This document shows positions 16,911-27,025 of a stretch of DNA of 64,000 bases, piece by piece. Position 1 is the stretch's first letter. Each line of letters starts with the position of its first letter. The notes beneath the pieces are model-generated. The model was not told the origin of the DNA, searched no databases, and saw nothing but the letters and a program-made list of their open reading frames with translations. The DNA is taken from the NCBI GenBank assembly GCA_947476185.1, contig CANJPX010000009.1, positions 1 to 64,000 of the forward strand. Direction: 5' to 3'. This DNA comes from Bacteroidota bacterium. Lineage in GTDB: Bacteria > Bacteroidota > Bacteroidia > 2-12-FULL-35-15. Made by a program: the position numbers and the translations under genes.

Positions 16911-18970
16911 TCAATATTCATTAGTTGTAATGCTTTCTCTATTTCTTTTACCGGTTGTAAACATGTTTTATTGGTACAAACATAAATGAGCGTATCATTT
17001 TCTGTATACCTGTTTTTTAAAAGTGGCAATGAGCTTTGAGTAACACTTCCTGCAAATATCCTATTTGGATTGTAATGTTTATTGAGGCTTTTCCTTTTTT
17101 CATCAACAGATTTACCAACAATTGCTAATTCATAAAATGGCTGACTGAAATACAGTAATAACATTGCCCAATTGCTATATCCGGAGCCATAACCAATTAT
17201 TTCGTCCAACACATTATTGAGCATTCTGTGACTCATAGAAACATAATCTTCATTTTCAAAGTGATGCCCTAAAATAAAGAGCGATTTTGCAATGCTAGAA
17301 TTTGAAGCAGGAATAACATTGTCCGATAGTTCCATTTTTCTGGTGATGAGCGCTTTGTCTTCATCGGAAGTAAAATAAAACATCCCTGAATTTTTATCAA
17401 TGAAATGGTCAATAACATATTTCATCAGGTCGTTTGCTTTGTGAAGGTAATTTTCTTCAAATGTTGTTTCATACATGGCAACAAACGCTTCTATGGTAAA
17501 AGAATAATCTTCCAGAAATCCATTTACAGGATGATGCTTTCTTTTCGAATTGCCGGCAGAGGTTTCTGATGGAGTGGCCAAATGAGAAAGCTGTTCATCT
17601 TTTTGAAAACAATTTTTCAAAAGGAATTTTACATTTTTATTCGCCACATCTAAAAAATGTTGTTCATCAAAAACGTTATAAGCATCGATATATGCTTTGA
17701 GCATAAGTGAATTCCAGGAAGTTATGATCTTATTATCAAGTCCGGGTCGAATACGTTTTTCTCTTATTGATAAAAGATGTTTTTTGCAATCCTCAATGAT
17801 CTGTTGTAGATCATCTGTAGAAATATTGTTTCTTTTTGCAATTTCAGCATTGTCATCATTCCGCAAAAGAATATAATTTTCATGTTCCCATAATCCTCTT
17901 GCATTTACGTTGAAATAATCTGCGAAAAGAGAAAATCTGTCTTTAAATATGTTTTTTAATTCATCTTTTGTCCAGACATAATATTTCCCTTCTACTCCTT
18001 CTGAATCAGCATCTAGCGCTGAAAAAAAGCCTCCTTCCGCTGAAGTAAGCTCTCGTTCGACAAATGCTAGTGTTTCATAAACTATTTGTTTGAATAACGG
18101 TTCTTTTGTTTTTTGAAATGCTTCCGAATAAAGTGTAACTAGTTGGGCATTGTCGTATAACATCTTTTCGAAATGTGGTGCTTTCCAGAAATGGTCCACG
18201 GAATAGCGGGAAAATCCTCCACCGATCTGATCGTAAATTCCTCCATAAGCCATTTTTTTTAATGTAAGCTCGAGGTGTTTTAATACTCCCTCATTTTTAG
18301 TGTGATGAGTATATCGCAATAAAAATTGATAATTATTTGGCAGAGGGAATTTTGGTGATCTATTCGGACCCCCATCTATATCATCAAATTTTTGTTGCCA
18401 AGCCTTAACACTTTCGTGCAGTGTCTCGATAGAAAATTCATTTTGTTCTTTATTTATTTTTACCAATTCCGCCAGTTTTACTCCATCTGTTAATTGGTTT
18501 GCATAGTCCAATACTTTTTCCGGATCATGTTTATTGGTGTCCGCCAGATTTAATAAAATATTCATCCAGTTTTGTTTTGGGAAATAGGTGCCTCCATATA
18601 TAGGTCTTCCATCCGGTAAAGCGAAACAATTTAATGGCCAACCGCCTTGCCCGGTCATAAGTTGTACAGCCATCATATATACCTGGTCGATGTCCGGTCG
18701 CTCTTCACGGTCCACCTTTATGCATATAAAATGGTCGTTCATTAATTTCGCTACCTGCTCATCCTCGAAACTTTCGTGTTCCATTACGTGGCACCAATGG
18801 CAAGCAGAGTATCCGATACTTATCAGAATTAATTTGTTCTCTGCCTTTGCTTTTTTCAGGATGTCTTCATTCCAGGAGAACCAGTTTACGGGATTGTGAG
18901 CATGTTGCAACAGGTACGGACTACTCTCATTAATTAATGAATTTGTATATTTAGGATCATTTTCTTTCAT
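16907..18970 (-). CDS. DUF255 thioredoxin-domain protein (YyaL/SSP411-like)
   Basis: The 687-residue product begins with a thioredoxin-fold DUF255 domain ([16 protein letters not shown], then [20 protein letters not shown] with the CHWC pair near residue 60) and continues with an alpha/alpha-barrel resembling N-acylglucosamine 2-epimerases and glycosidases (for example [22 protein letters not shown] and [15 protein letters not shown]). Family members are widespread and of uncertain function; redox or carbohydrate roles have been suggested. The start is supported by TATTTTTA four bases before the ATG, a one-base departure from the -7 consensus. It is followed by the coupled YD-like gene. Confidence 0.93.
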   Translation of the reverse strand: MKENDPKYTNSLINESSPYLLQHAHNPVNWFSWNEDILKKAKAENKLILISIGYSACHWCHVMEHESFEDEQVAKLMNDHFICIKVDREERPDIDQVYMMAVQLMTGQGGWPLNCFALPDGRPIYGGTYFPKQNWMNILLNLADTNKHDPEKVLDYANQLTDGVKLAELVKINKEQNEFSIETLHESVKAWQQKFDDIDGGPNRSPKFPLPNNYQFLLRYTHHTKNEGVLKHLELTLKKMAYGGIYDQIGGGFSRYSVDHFWKAPHFEKMLYDNAQLVTLYSEAFQKTKEPLFKQIVYETLAFVERELTSAEGGFFSALDADSEGVEGKYYVWTKDELKNIFKDRFSLFADYFNVNARGLWEHENYILLRNDDNAEIAKRNNISTDDLQQIIEDCKKHLLSIREKRIRPGLDNKIITSWNSLMLKAYIDAYNVFDEQHFLDVANKNVKFLLKNCFQKDEQLSHLATPSETSAGNSKRKHHPVNGFLEDYSFTIEAFVAMYETTFEENYLHKANDLMKYVIDHFIDKNSGMFYFTSDEDKALITRKMELSDNVIPASNSSIAKSLFILGHHFENEDYVSMSHRMLNNVLDEIIGYGSGYSNWAMLLLYFSQPFYELAIVGKSVDEKRKSLNKHYNPNRIFAGSVTQSSLPLLKNRYTENDTLIYVCTNKTCLQPVKEIEKALQLMNIE

Positions 18971-19101
18971 TTTATAAAAATACGAAATAGCCTTGCTCAG
19001 AAATAATAAAAATTTTATAATAGATAGTTAGAATTCCTTTTATTCGATTAATTTTAGTGAATTATAAATTTTATTGTAAACTATACTACTAAATTTCATA
19101 C

Positions 19102-20400
19102 GTGCCATATAATCTGTTAAAGCAAAAAAATTCCTACTTCAAAAATCTTTCTACCGAGGCGCAAGGAGTTTTTGTTTCCCGTTTATATAATTTTATGGCT
19201 GACAAATCATTCAATGGCAAGGAAGGACTTGTTATTACCGATGAAATAAAAGTTTTGATCTCCGCATCTGCGATTCAATTAACGTTTGGCTTGAAGGACT
19301 ATATGATCAGCCATTTGTCTGATATAAATGTTTTTCCGCATATTTTCTTTTCGAATTATCTGAAAACAAATTTAAAAGGTCTTAATACACAAAATGGTAT
19401 TCTATCGCTCTCCTGGAATGATTTCAAAGAAGGTTATGCTACAGAGGACGATAAATTAAATTTGGGATTGCATGAATTAACACATGCATTGAATATTGAT
19501 CTGGATATTGGTGGAAATTATGATGAGCACTTTTCTGTTTATTTCAGAAAGTGGGAACTGATTGCTTCCAAAGATTATAATGACCTGAAAGAAAAGAGAA
19601 ATACTTTTTTACGGAGCTATGGCGGAACAAACATGCATGAGTTTTTGGCAGTTTGTGTCGAACATTTTTTTGAAATTCCTAAGGAATTTAAAAAGCAATT
19701 GCCGCATCTGTATAATTTTTTGATGTTGATGTTGAATCAGGATCCTGATAATATAACCGGGGATTATAAGGTAAGGGTATATCCTGAGAAAGAGCTTCAG
19801 GAAATCGGAAGCTCCTATGGAAAGAAAGAATCAGATTTGAATGAACAAAAAGTAAATAATTACTTTAATGAAGAATGCTATTCATTATGGCGGAATTTTC
19901 TTCAAAGGAATGGTATTTATTTAGCTATGGCAGCCACATTTTTTGGTTTGTTTGGTGGATTACCTTTGCTTATTTGGTTTTGGTCTACAACAATAATTAG
20001 TATAGGGGCCGTATTTATTATTTTTTTTATCTGCGGATCACTGGGATTGTTGCAATGGAAATATGTGAAAGAGTATCTTGAAATGGAATATCACCAATTT
20101 TCTATGTATGCTTTTTCCGGTTTCGGGATGTGTCTGATTAATATTGTTTTTTTGCTGAATACTTTTTTTCCTATTCATTCTGCTACCCGGTCTTTTGATA
20201 TAGTAACCTACAAAACAGGAAATCAGGGTATGGAGATAACTCTTTCGGGTGAGGGGAATAGTTCTTCATTAGAACGCAATGTGGCTTCTTACTTCGGTGA
20301 CAACTATAGGGCTTTTTATAAAGCAAAAAAAATCACAATTACCACAAGCACAGGAATATTTGGTATGGATAGAATTAAAAATTGTGATTTCGTATACTGA
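19102..20400 (+). CDS. MtfA-like zinc metallopeptidase with C-terminal membrane segments
   Basis: The N-terminal ~265 residues match the MtfA/M90 peptidase group: LGLHELTHALNID with the zinc motif HELTH at residues 124-128, and HEFLAVCVEHFFEIPKEF, the second conserved segment, near 177. E. coli MtfA (about 265 aa) is a soluble peptidase that also binds the repressor Mlc. Here an extra ~165 residues carry about three membrane segments (AAFFGLFGGLPLLIWF-like region near 275-300 and others to 350) and an outward or inward tail. The start is GTG; TAAATTTC lies four bases before it, close to the promoter consensus, which supports this start. The converging LEA-like gene ends 1 bp away. Confidence 0.82.
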   Translation: MPYNLLKQKNSYFKNLSTEAQGVFVSRLYNFMADKSFNGKEGLVITDEIKVLISASAIQLTFGLKDYMISHLSDINVFPHIFFSNYLKTNLKGLNTQNGILSLSWNDFKEGYATEDDKLNLGLHELTHALNIDLDIGGNYDEHFSVYFRKWELIASKDYNDLKEKRNTFLRSYGGTNMHEFLAVCVEHFFEIPKEFKKQLPHLYNFLMLMLNQDPDNITGDYKVRVYPEKELQEIGSSYGKKESDLNEQKVNNYFNEECYSLWRNFLQRNGIYLAMAATFFGLFGGLPLLIWFWSTTIISIGAVFIIFFICGSLGLLQWKYVKEYLEMEYHQFSMYAFSGFGMCLINIVFLLNTFFPIHSATRSFDIVTYKTGNQGMEITLSGEGNSSSLERNVASYFGDNYRAFYKAKKITITTSTGIFGMDRIKNCDFVY

Positions 20401-20401
20401 T

Positions 20402-20872
20402 TTATAAACCTCCGAAATTTAATGGAACACTTTTTACCATATCAACAGGGTAGTCTTTTTTCATAAGTAATTTTCCTACTTTCAAATTACCTTTCAATCC
20501 TACTTTAATACTTTTGCTTAGCGCTATTGACAGAAGGTTTGGCAATTCACCTGCGCTTAATTTCGAAAAATCTGATTTTACATTGAAGGTATAACTTTGT
20601 TCTGAATTCGCTTTTATTTTCACATTTTTTGTAATTGCTGCTTTCCCAACATTCATGTTGCTGAATGTCGCATCCAAGTCGGAGCGGTATATTGTGAATG
20701 CAATATTGTTCGGGTTTTTGATCTTAGCTGTTACATCTATATCGATACCCTGTTGGGAGAGTTTGTTAACTTTAACGTTTTCGATACCCAAAAAAGTCAC
20801 ATCCTGAAAATCGCCACAAGAAGAAAATAGAAAAGAGCAAACGGATATAAAAAGAAGAAGTGGTTTTTTCAT
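20402..20872 (-). CDS. LEA type 2 (LEA14-like) lipoprotein
   Basis: The product has 156 residues from the ATG at 20872; an upstream ATG at 20905 would put 11 unlikely residues before the signal. The signal MKKPLLLFISVCSFLFSSCGD carries a lipobox ending at a cysteine, so it is probably a lipoprotein. The mature part fits the LEA type 2 / WHy fold: FLGIENVKVNKLSQQGIDIDVTAKIKNPNNIAF, then YRSDLDATFSNMNVGKA. These single-domain beta-sandwich proteins are linked to water-stress tolerance in plants; the bacterial role is unknown. It follows the dipeptidase gene and could share its transcript. Confidence 0.82.
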   Translation of the reverse strand: MKKPLLLFISVCSFLFSSCGDFQDVTFLGIENVKVNKLSQQGIDIDVTAKIKNPNNIAFTIYRSDLDATFSNMNVGKAAITKNVKIKANSEQSYTFNVKSDFSKLSAGELPNLLSIALSKSIKVGLKGNLKVGKLLMKKDYPVDMVKSVPLNFGGL

Positions 20873-20942
20873 TGAAAATGTTTTACTCGGAAAACGCATA
20901 GGCACAGTTTATATTTTGTGCCTTTGAATCTTCGCTGTTAAT

Positions 20943-22319
20943 CTATTTACTTAATTCCGTGAAATTTTTAAAGAAATAGGGAATGGTTTCAATTCCCTTG
21001 AAAAAATTGAATACCCCATAATGTTCGTTGGGTGAATGGATGGCATCCGAATCAAGGCCGAATCCCATTAGTACAGAATCCAAATTCAATTCAGATTTGA
21101 ACATCGCCACAATTGGAATACTTCCTCCACTACGAACAGGAACAGGCTTTTTGCCGAATGTTGTTTCCATGGCCATGCTTGCTGCTTTGTAGGCTGCAGT
21201 TGTACTTGGTGTTACAACCGGTTCTCCGCCATGATGCGGTGTTACTTTTACTTTCACAGACTTAGGAGCTATGCTGTTAAAATAATCTGAAAATAGTTTT
21301 GTGATTTTATCGCTGTTTTGATGTGGCACCAAACGCATTGAAATTTTCGCATACGCTTTTGAAGCAATAACAGTTTTTGCTCCTTCACCTTGATAGCCAC
21401 CCCAGATGCCATTTACATCTAAAGTAGGACGAATAGAATTTCTTTCGTTTGTACTAAAACCAGCTTCACCATGTATATCGGAAAGATCCAATGCTTTTTT
21501 ATATTTCTCAAGATCAAAAGGAGCTTTAGCCATTTCAGCACGTTCTTCCGAACTCAATATCTCAACGTCATCATAAAATCCGGGAATGGCGATATGGCCT
21601 TTATCATCTTTCATTTTAGCAATCATCTCACATAAAATGTTGATCGGATTTGCAACTGCACCACCATATAATCCTGAATGTAGATCGCGGTTCGGACCGG
21701 TTACTTCCACCTCAACATAACATAATCCGCGTAATCCAACAGTGATGGAAGGAATATCATTTGCAATAATTCCGGTATCGGAGATCACGATCACGTCGGC
21801 CTTTAACTTTTCTTTATTTGCTTTTACAAATAGTCCTAAATTGGTAGAACCTACCTCTTCCTCACCTTCGATCATGAATTTTACATTGCAGGGAAGTGAA
21901 TTTGTTTGCATCATTAATTCAAATGCTTTCACATGCATATACATTTGTCCTTTATCATCACAAGCACCGCGCGCATATATTTTCCCATCTTTGATAACAG
22001 GCTCAAATGGTCCGGATGTCCATAATTCGATAGGGTCTGCGGGTTGCACGTCATAGTGGCCATAAACCAAAACTGTTGGCAATTTCGGGTCAATTATCTT
22101 TTCTCCATAAACTATCGGGTAACCGGCCGTTTCACATATTTCTACTTTTTCTGCACCCGCAGCGATCAGCTTTTCTTTGATAACTGCTGCAGTCTTGATC
22201 ACATCATTTTTAAAAGCAACATCTGCACTAACAGAAGGGATGCGTAATAATTCAAAAAGTTCGTCTAAAAAACGTTCTTTGTTTTTTTCGATGTAAGCGT
22301 TTATGTTCGGATTGGTCAT
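20943..22319 (-). CDS. M20-family dipeptidase
   Basis: The product has 458 residues from MTNPNINAY at 22319; the 21 codons upstream of it look non-coding. It shows M20 metallopeptidase motifs: VYGHYDVQPAD (first zinc His and Asp), ARGACDDKGQ, MIEGEEEVGSTN (catalytic Glu pair) and VISDTG, a lid domain near residues 200-350 with LHSGLYGGAVANP, and the last zinc His in DAIHSPNEHYG. These enzymes cleave dipeptides or short peptides (PepD/CNDP2 type) in the cytosol; there is no signal peptide. It is followed by the LEA-like lipoprotein gene and preceded by a 480-bp spacer. Confidence 0.94.
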   Translation of the reverse strand: MTNPNINAYIEKNKERFLDELFELLRIPSVSADVAFKNDVIKTAAVIKEKLIAAGAEKVEICETAGYPIVYGEKIIDPKLPTVLVYGHYDVQPADPIELWTSGPFEPVIKDGKIYARGACDDKGQMYMHVKAFELMMQTNSLPCNVKFMIEGEEEVGSTNLGLFVKANKEKLKADVIVISDTGIIANDIPSITVGLRGLCYVEVEVTGPNRDLHSGLYGGAVANPINILCEMIAKMKDDKGHIAIPGFYDDVEILSSEERAEMAKAPFDLEKYKKALDLSDIHGEAGFSTNERNSIRPTLDVNGIWGGYQGEGAKTVIASKAYAKISMRLVPHQNSDKITKLFSDYFNSIAPKSVKVKVTPHHGGEPVVTPSTTAAYKAASMAMETTFGKKPVPVRSGGSIPIVAMFKSELNLDSVLMGFGLDSDAIHSPNEHYGVFNFFKGIETIPYFFKNFTELSK

Positions 22320-22382
22320 GAGTAGGATTTTTGAATTATGAATGTCTTTATTGCTGTCTTTTATTGAAATTTTGAAGCACAA

Positions 22383-22801
22383 ATTTGCAATTATTATTAT
22401 TTAAATCAACATTTTTTGGTTTAAAAAGAAAATTTAGGATTCCTTGAAGGAATACTAATTGTTTTTCGGGGACATGTGATTTGCTGCCTTGATAATAGGG
22501 CATTCATAGTGATTTTGTAAGATTAAAACCTCCTTTTCAGGCGTATTTCTGCTCTTCAACACGTAAGAATACGGAAATTCAAATTTTGGAGGTCATCGAA
22601 AAACGTCTAAATTAGTATAGAAATATATATTTTCACTGCAACTATCCACCTTAATTGTGCATCTGATTATAGAATGGAAAGAATTTAATTTTTTTACGAT
22701 GAAAATAGAGTTCGATGAACTATCAAAAATGCATGGTGAATCACAAATTTTGCCTGTTTTTAGATATATTTGCTTGATTTTCAGATTACAATAGGAATAA
22801 A
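22383..22801. other. Spacer without a gene; palindrome and nested inverted repeats
   Basis: No reading frame here has coding character. It holds a 15-bp palindrome ATTCCTT-G-AAGGAAT (22440-22454) and a nested pair ACCTCC (22528-22533)/GGAGGT (22588-22593) with CGTATT (22542-22547)/AATACG (22568-22573) inside. The right end carries the promoter of the secreted-protein cluster. Confidence 0.5.
22765..22772 (+). promoter_or_regulatory. Promoter -7 element TATATTTG for the secreted-protein cluster
   Basis: TATATTTG matches TAnnTTTG and lies 29 bp before the ATG at 22802. It would drive the three consecutive T9SS-associated genes. Confidence 0.6.
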
Positions 22802-24967
22802 ATGATTTTTACTTTTTTAAAGAAACCCGTTTTTTTAGCAATAGCCTTAGTGTTATTTTATAGTGGTCATGCAAATGCGCAGTTGACCACTAGTACAGCA
22901 TTGACCCCGACGCTGTTGGTGCAGAACATCCTTTTGGGTGGTGGAATCACGGCCACTGGAATAAGCTATTCGGGTGATGCAGCTGCTATAGGATCCTTTA
23001 ATGGAGTTGCTTCAAATATTGGTCTTGCGTCGGGTGTTATTCTCTCTACAGGTGATATCGCTGATTGTATTGGCCCCAATACTACTTCTGGAATTTCATA
23101 TTCAAATTTGCTTGTTGGAGACCCCGACCTAAATATGGTTATGTCGCCTGCATTGAGCTATGAGGCTTCAATTCTTGAATTTGATTTTATCCCAACTTCA
23201 GATACCGTAAAATTCCGTTATGTTTTCGGCTCAGATGAATACATGGAATTTGTGACTCCGGGAGGAACGATAAATGATGGATTTGGTTTTTTTATTAGTG
23301 GACCTGGCATCGCTGGACCATTTTCTTCTGGTGCAAAGAATATCGCATTGATCCCTGGAACAGCTTTACCTGTTACTATGCAAAATGTTAATCTTATTAG
23401 TAATGCTAGTTATTATTTTGATAATGGTGATGGCTTCGGAACGGGCACTGCTCCAAATGGTCTGACTGTTCAATATGATGGTTTTACTGTTCCACTTACT
23501 GCAATTGCTGCCGTGCAATGCGGACAAACATATCATATTAAACTAGCCATTGCTGATGGAGGTGACGGAGCGATTGATTCAGGAGTTTTTCTCGAAGCAG
23601 GCAGTTTCGCCAGTTCTGGAAATGTATTAATGTCCTCAACAACAAATTTTGCCGGTGCCCTTGCCGGAAATGATACAACGATATATGAGGGTTGTGGTTT
23701 CGCTTCCATATTATTTGACCGCGGAACAAACAATTTGGCAGTAGCCGACACCTTTTATTATTCGCTTTCAGGAACTGCGAGCAATGGAATTGATTATTCA
23801 ACAATTGGCGATAGCGTTTATTTTTCTGTCGGGCAAGATTCCTCTTATGTTACCATTAACGCTTTGCCTGATGGAATTATTGAAGGAGCTGAAACTGTTA
23901 CGTTAACTGTTTATGCAAGCACACCTTGTGGCGGAAATGACACAGCAAGTATAACATTACACATCATAGACACTCCTCCATTAACGATCAATTTAAATAA
24001 TGATACAACATTGGTTTGTCCGTTTCTCAACTTGCCGCTGACGGCTGTTGTGAGTGGTGGGGTTGTAATTGGTAATTATAATTATTCATGGACGAATACT
24101 ACGAGCAGTACTTCAAATGCGATTGTTAACCCAACAGTAACTACAACTTATTTTGTTACCGTTGCTGATAGCTGTGGAAATATAGCTTCGGATAGTATTA
24201 AAGTTACCATCAATCCGTATGTTCCTTTGCAGCTTTCAATAAATAATGATACAACAATTTGCGGTGGTAACGGTGTATTGTTGGATGCTGATCCCTCTCA
24301 AGGTTTGCCTGATTATATTTACAGTTGGTCACCAAGTATTTCAATGATCGACTCTGCAACAGTTTCTCCTGCCACCTCTACAAGTTATACTGTTGTTGTC
24401 ACAGATGCCTGCGGATTAACAATTTCAAATTCTGTTGATATTACTGTCTATCCAATTAATGCAGCCTTTGTGTTTAATTTTATTACCAATCAAAGTGTTC
24501 AGTTTCAAAATCAATCAACTGGAGCGGTTTCTTATTTATGGAATTTTGGAGATGGAGCAAACGATTCAACTTCAACTATAGAAAGTCCAATCCACGACTA
24601 TGTGAATGATGGAACCTATAGTGTGATGTTGGTTACCACAAATGTTGAGGGTTGTTCCGATACAACCTACCAAACTGTATTTGTTCTTCCCGATTTTTAT
24701 TTTTATTTCCCGAATGCATTCACTCCAAATACGAATGGGAGAAATGATCTGTTCATGGGGTATGGTGTCGGAATAAAAAAATACAACATGAAAATATTTG
24801 ATCGTTGGGGAGAAAAACTGTTTGAAACAGAGGATCTGTTTACCGGATGGGACGGAACTTTCAAAGGAGAGAAAGTACCATCTGCTGTGTATGTTGTAAT
24901 ATTTGATTTAGAAGGATATCATTATGAGGCGGCGAGAAGAATAGGAAGTGTAACATTAATACGTTAA
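22802..24967 (+). CDS. Secreted choice-of-anchor L protein with gliding-motility C-terminal domain
   Basis: The 721-residue product has a signal peptide (cleavage near ANA|Q, residue 26) followed by a choice-of-anchor L domain (residues about 30-270; FRYVFGSDEYMEFVTP, DGFGFFISGPG), a Calx-beta-like region (about 290-390), two Ig-like units with SW..SxS..P and TTYFVTVADSCG, a PKD domain (SYLWNFGDG near 580) and the gliding-motility-associated C-terminal domain (PNAFTPNTNGRNDLF, FDRWGEKLF, GWDGTFKGE). That domain is the type B signal for type IX secretion, so the protein is expected on the cell surface or released. It is a probable adhesin. The next gene is a tandem paralogue. Confidence 0.93.
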   Translation: MIFTFLKKPVFLAIALVLFYSGHANAQLTTSTALTPTLLVQNILLGGGITATGISYSGDAAAIGSFNGVASNIGLASGVILSTGDIADCIGPNTTSGISYSNLLVGDPDLNMVMSPALSYEASILEFDFIPTSDTVKFRYVFGSDEYMEFVTPGGTINDGFGFFISGPGIAGPFSSGAKNIALIPGTALPVTMQNVNLISNASYYFDNGDGFGTGTAPNGLTVQYDGFTVPLTAIAAVQCGQTYHIKLAIADGGDGAIDSGVFLEAGSFASSGNVLMSSTTNFAGALAGNDTTIYEGCGFASILFDRGTNNLAVADTFYYSLSGTASNGIDYSTIGDSVYFSVGQDSSYVTINALPDGIIEGAETVTLTVYASTPCGGNDTASITLHIIDTPPLTINLNNDTTLVCPFLNLPLTAVVSGGVVIGNYNYSWTNTTSSTSNAIVNPTVTTTYFVTVADSCGNIASDSIKVTINPYVPLQLSINNDTTICGGNGVLLDADPSQGLPDYIYSWSPSISMIDSATVSPATSTSYTVVVTDACGLTISNSVDITVYPINAAFVFNFITNQSVQFQNQSTGAVSYLWNFGDGANDSTSTIESPIHDYVNDGTYSVMLVTTNVEGCSDTTYQTVFVLPDFYFYFPNAFTPNTNGRNDLFMGYGVGIKKYNMKIFDRWGEKLFETEDLFTGWDGTFKGEKVPSAVYVVIFDLEGYHYEAARRIGSVTLIR

Positions 24968-24983
24968 TAAAAAAAATAAAAAA

Positions 24984-26990
24984 ATGAGATCATTAGTAAA
25001 AAAAATTGCCCTGAGTTTTATAACTTTTGTAACAGTAAATTCAGTCAATGCACAATTGGTGGTAAGCGGTGCTTACACTCCGGTTCAATTAGTAGACACA
25101 TTGTTGGGTACAGGTGTTACCGCGAGTGGTATAACCTACACTGGGGGAGCTCTTTGCAGAGGAGTCTTTAATGGTACATCATCAAATATCGGTTTTACTT
25201 CCGGGGTACTTTTAACGTGTGGAAATCTTACCAATGCGATCGGGCCAAATAACCTTTCAGGTGCATCTGTTGGAAATGCTCTTCCCGGAGATCCCGATTT
25301 AGATCTTATTATGTCGCCATCAACCAGTTATGACGCAACAATATTAGAATTCGATTTTGTTCCTACTTCTGATACAGTAAAATTTAATTATGTTTTTGGA
25401 TCAGAGGAATACATGGAATATGTGAGCACGACTCCCGGAGGAATCAATGATGGATTTGGATTTTTTATCAGTGGCCCCGGTATTACAGGACCTTTCAGCG
25501 GTAGCGCAAAAAATATTGCACTTGTTCCTGGAACAAGTTTACCTGTTACAATGTTCAACTTAAATTTGGTAACAAACTCTGCATATTATTTTGATAACGG
25601 TGACGGAAATGGAACAGGTACCGCTCCTGATGGAGCAACCATACAATACGATGGTTTTACTGTACCTCTTACTGCAGTTTCTGCAGTTCAATGCGGTGCA
25701 ACATATCATATCAAACTTGCTATCGGTGATGGTGGGGATGATATTTTGGATTCAGGAGTATTCTTGGAAGCGGGAAGTTTCAGTAGCCAGGGTGTGGTTA
25801 TTGTCCCTGAAATTAGTTATGGTGGCGCAAATGATTCTACTTTATATGAAGGTTGTGGATTAGCATGTATCTATTTTGTCAGGACGTCTAATCTTGCTAA
25901 TGCCGATACGATCAATGTTACAATCGCTGGTTCTGCTATTAATGGAGTCGATTACAACACGGGTGTTTTGGGTATCCCATTACCTTCAGTGTTGTATTTT
26001 GCTGCAGGACAAGATTCTCTTTCTTATTGTATCAATGCTGTGTCTGATGGTGTTTTAGAAGGATTGGATACCATTCAATTATCGATCATTCAAACTGGAC
26101 CATGTGCCTCAACTGCAACATACGCTACGGTTTATTTAGATGAATATACTCCCTTAACATTGGGAATGAACGATACAACATTCTGTAATCTTGGTGGTAC
26201 ATTCACATTTAATACAAATGCAACCGGCGGTGTTGAGCCATACACCTATACTTGGAGTGGAGGGTTGCCTTCTATTCCTAACCCAACCACTACTGTCTCA
26301 ACAACGACAACATATGTCCTCACCGTCAATGATGCGTGTAATTCCTTTGTGGATCCTACTCCGGCAATTACAGATTCGGCTACAATCACTGTTGCTACAT
26401 TTGCTCCTATGGTATTAAATGCCGGGGATGACATGGTTGTTTGTCCCGGTGATCTTTTGAATCTGTTTGCTTCAATTAGTGGTGGTGGTTCTCCATACAC
26501 ATACACATGGACAACCATCACAGGGACAGATAATGTTAATTCACCTTTCGCTCCTTCAACCGGCCTGACTGCAAACAGTAATGGTACTTATCAGGTAACT
26601 ATAACTGATGTTTGTCTGAATACAACAAATGATCAGGTTGCAATAACTGTGGAATCGAGTTGCATATTGGGTATTCCGAATGTGATCACTCCTGACGGAC
26701 ATGGTCCTGATGTAAATGAATTTTTCTATGTTGAGAATTTGGATAAATTTCCGGGAAGTACCTTAGCAATTTATAATCGCTGGGGAAATAAAGTATACGA
26801 AAGCGCTGATTATAAAAATAACTGGAATGGTTCAAAATCTGTAGATGGAGTTTACTATTATGTTTTAACAGTTCCTGTAAAAGGAACAGTTGTGGCTAAT
26901 GCAAAACCAAATAACCCTTCTTTTAAAGCAAGTAGTTCAGATGACAACAAGGTATTTGCAGGATATTTTCAAATAACACGAATGAAATAG
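24984..26990 (+). CDS. Secreted choice-of-anchor L protein, paralogue of the preceding gene
   Basis: The 668-residue product has a signal peptide (about residues 1-24, VNAQ) and a choice-of-anchor L domain closely similar to the upstream protein (LEFDFVPTSDTVKFNYVFGSEEYMEY; GDGNGTGTAPDG), then a Calx-beta-like region and Ig-like units (PYTYTWSGG; DNVNSPFAPSTG). The C-terminus is a gliding-motility-associated domain (IPNVITPDGHGPDVNEFF, YNRWGNKVYES, NNWNG) that ends with an unusual Ser/Asn-rich loop (residues about 630-650) before GYFQITRMK. It starts 16 bp after the previous stop. The similarity runs through the N-terminal ~290 residues and fades after that, as in a duplication with later change in the spacer domains. 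Confidence 0.93.
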   Translation: MRSLVKKIALSFITFVTVNSVNAQLVVSGAYTPVQLVDTLLGTGVTASGITYTGGALCRGVFNGTSSNIGFTSGVLLTCGNLTNAIGPNNLSGASVGNALPGDPDLDLIMSPSTSYDATILEFDFVPTSDTVKFNYVFGSEEYMEYVSTTPGGINDGFGFFISGPGITGPFSGSAKNIALVPGTSLPVTMFNLNLVTNSAYYFDNGDGNGTGTAPDGATIQYDGFTVPLTAVSAVQCGATYHIKLAIGDGGDDILDSGVFLEAGSFSSQGVVIVPEISYGGANDSTLYEGCGLACIYFVRTSNLANADTINVTIAGSAINGVDYNTGVLGIPLPSVLYFAAGQDSLSYCINAVSDGVLEGLDTIQLSIIQTGPCASTATYATVYLDEYTPLTLGMNDTTFCNLGGTFTFNTNATGGVEPYTYTWSGGLPSIPNPTTTVSTTTTYVLTVNDACNSFVDPTPAITDSATITVATFAPMVLNAGDDMVVCPGDLLNLFASISGGGSPYTYTWTTITGTDNVNSPFAPSTGLTANSNGTYQVTITDVCLNTTNDQVAITVESSCILGIPNVITPDGHGPDVNEFFYVENLDKFPGSTLAIYNRWGNKVYESADYKNNWNGSKSVDGVYYYVLTVPVKGTVVANAKPNNPSFKASSSDDNKVFAGYFQITRMK

Positions 26991-27025
26991 ATCAGAATTA
27001 AATCTCAGTAGCATGAGTTTTAAAA

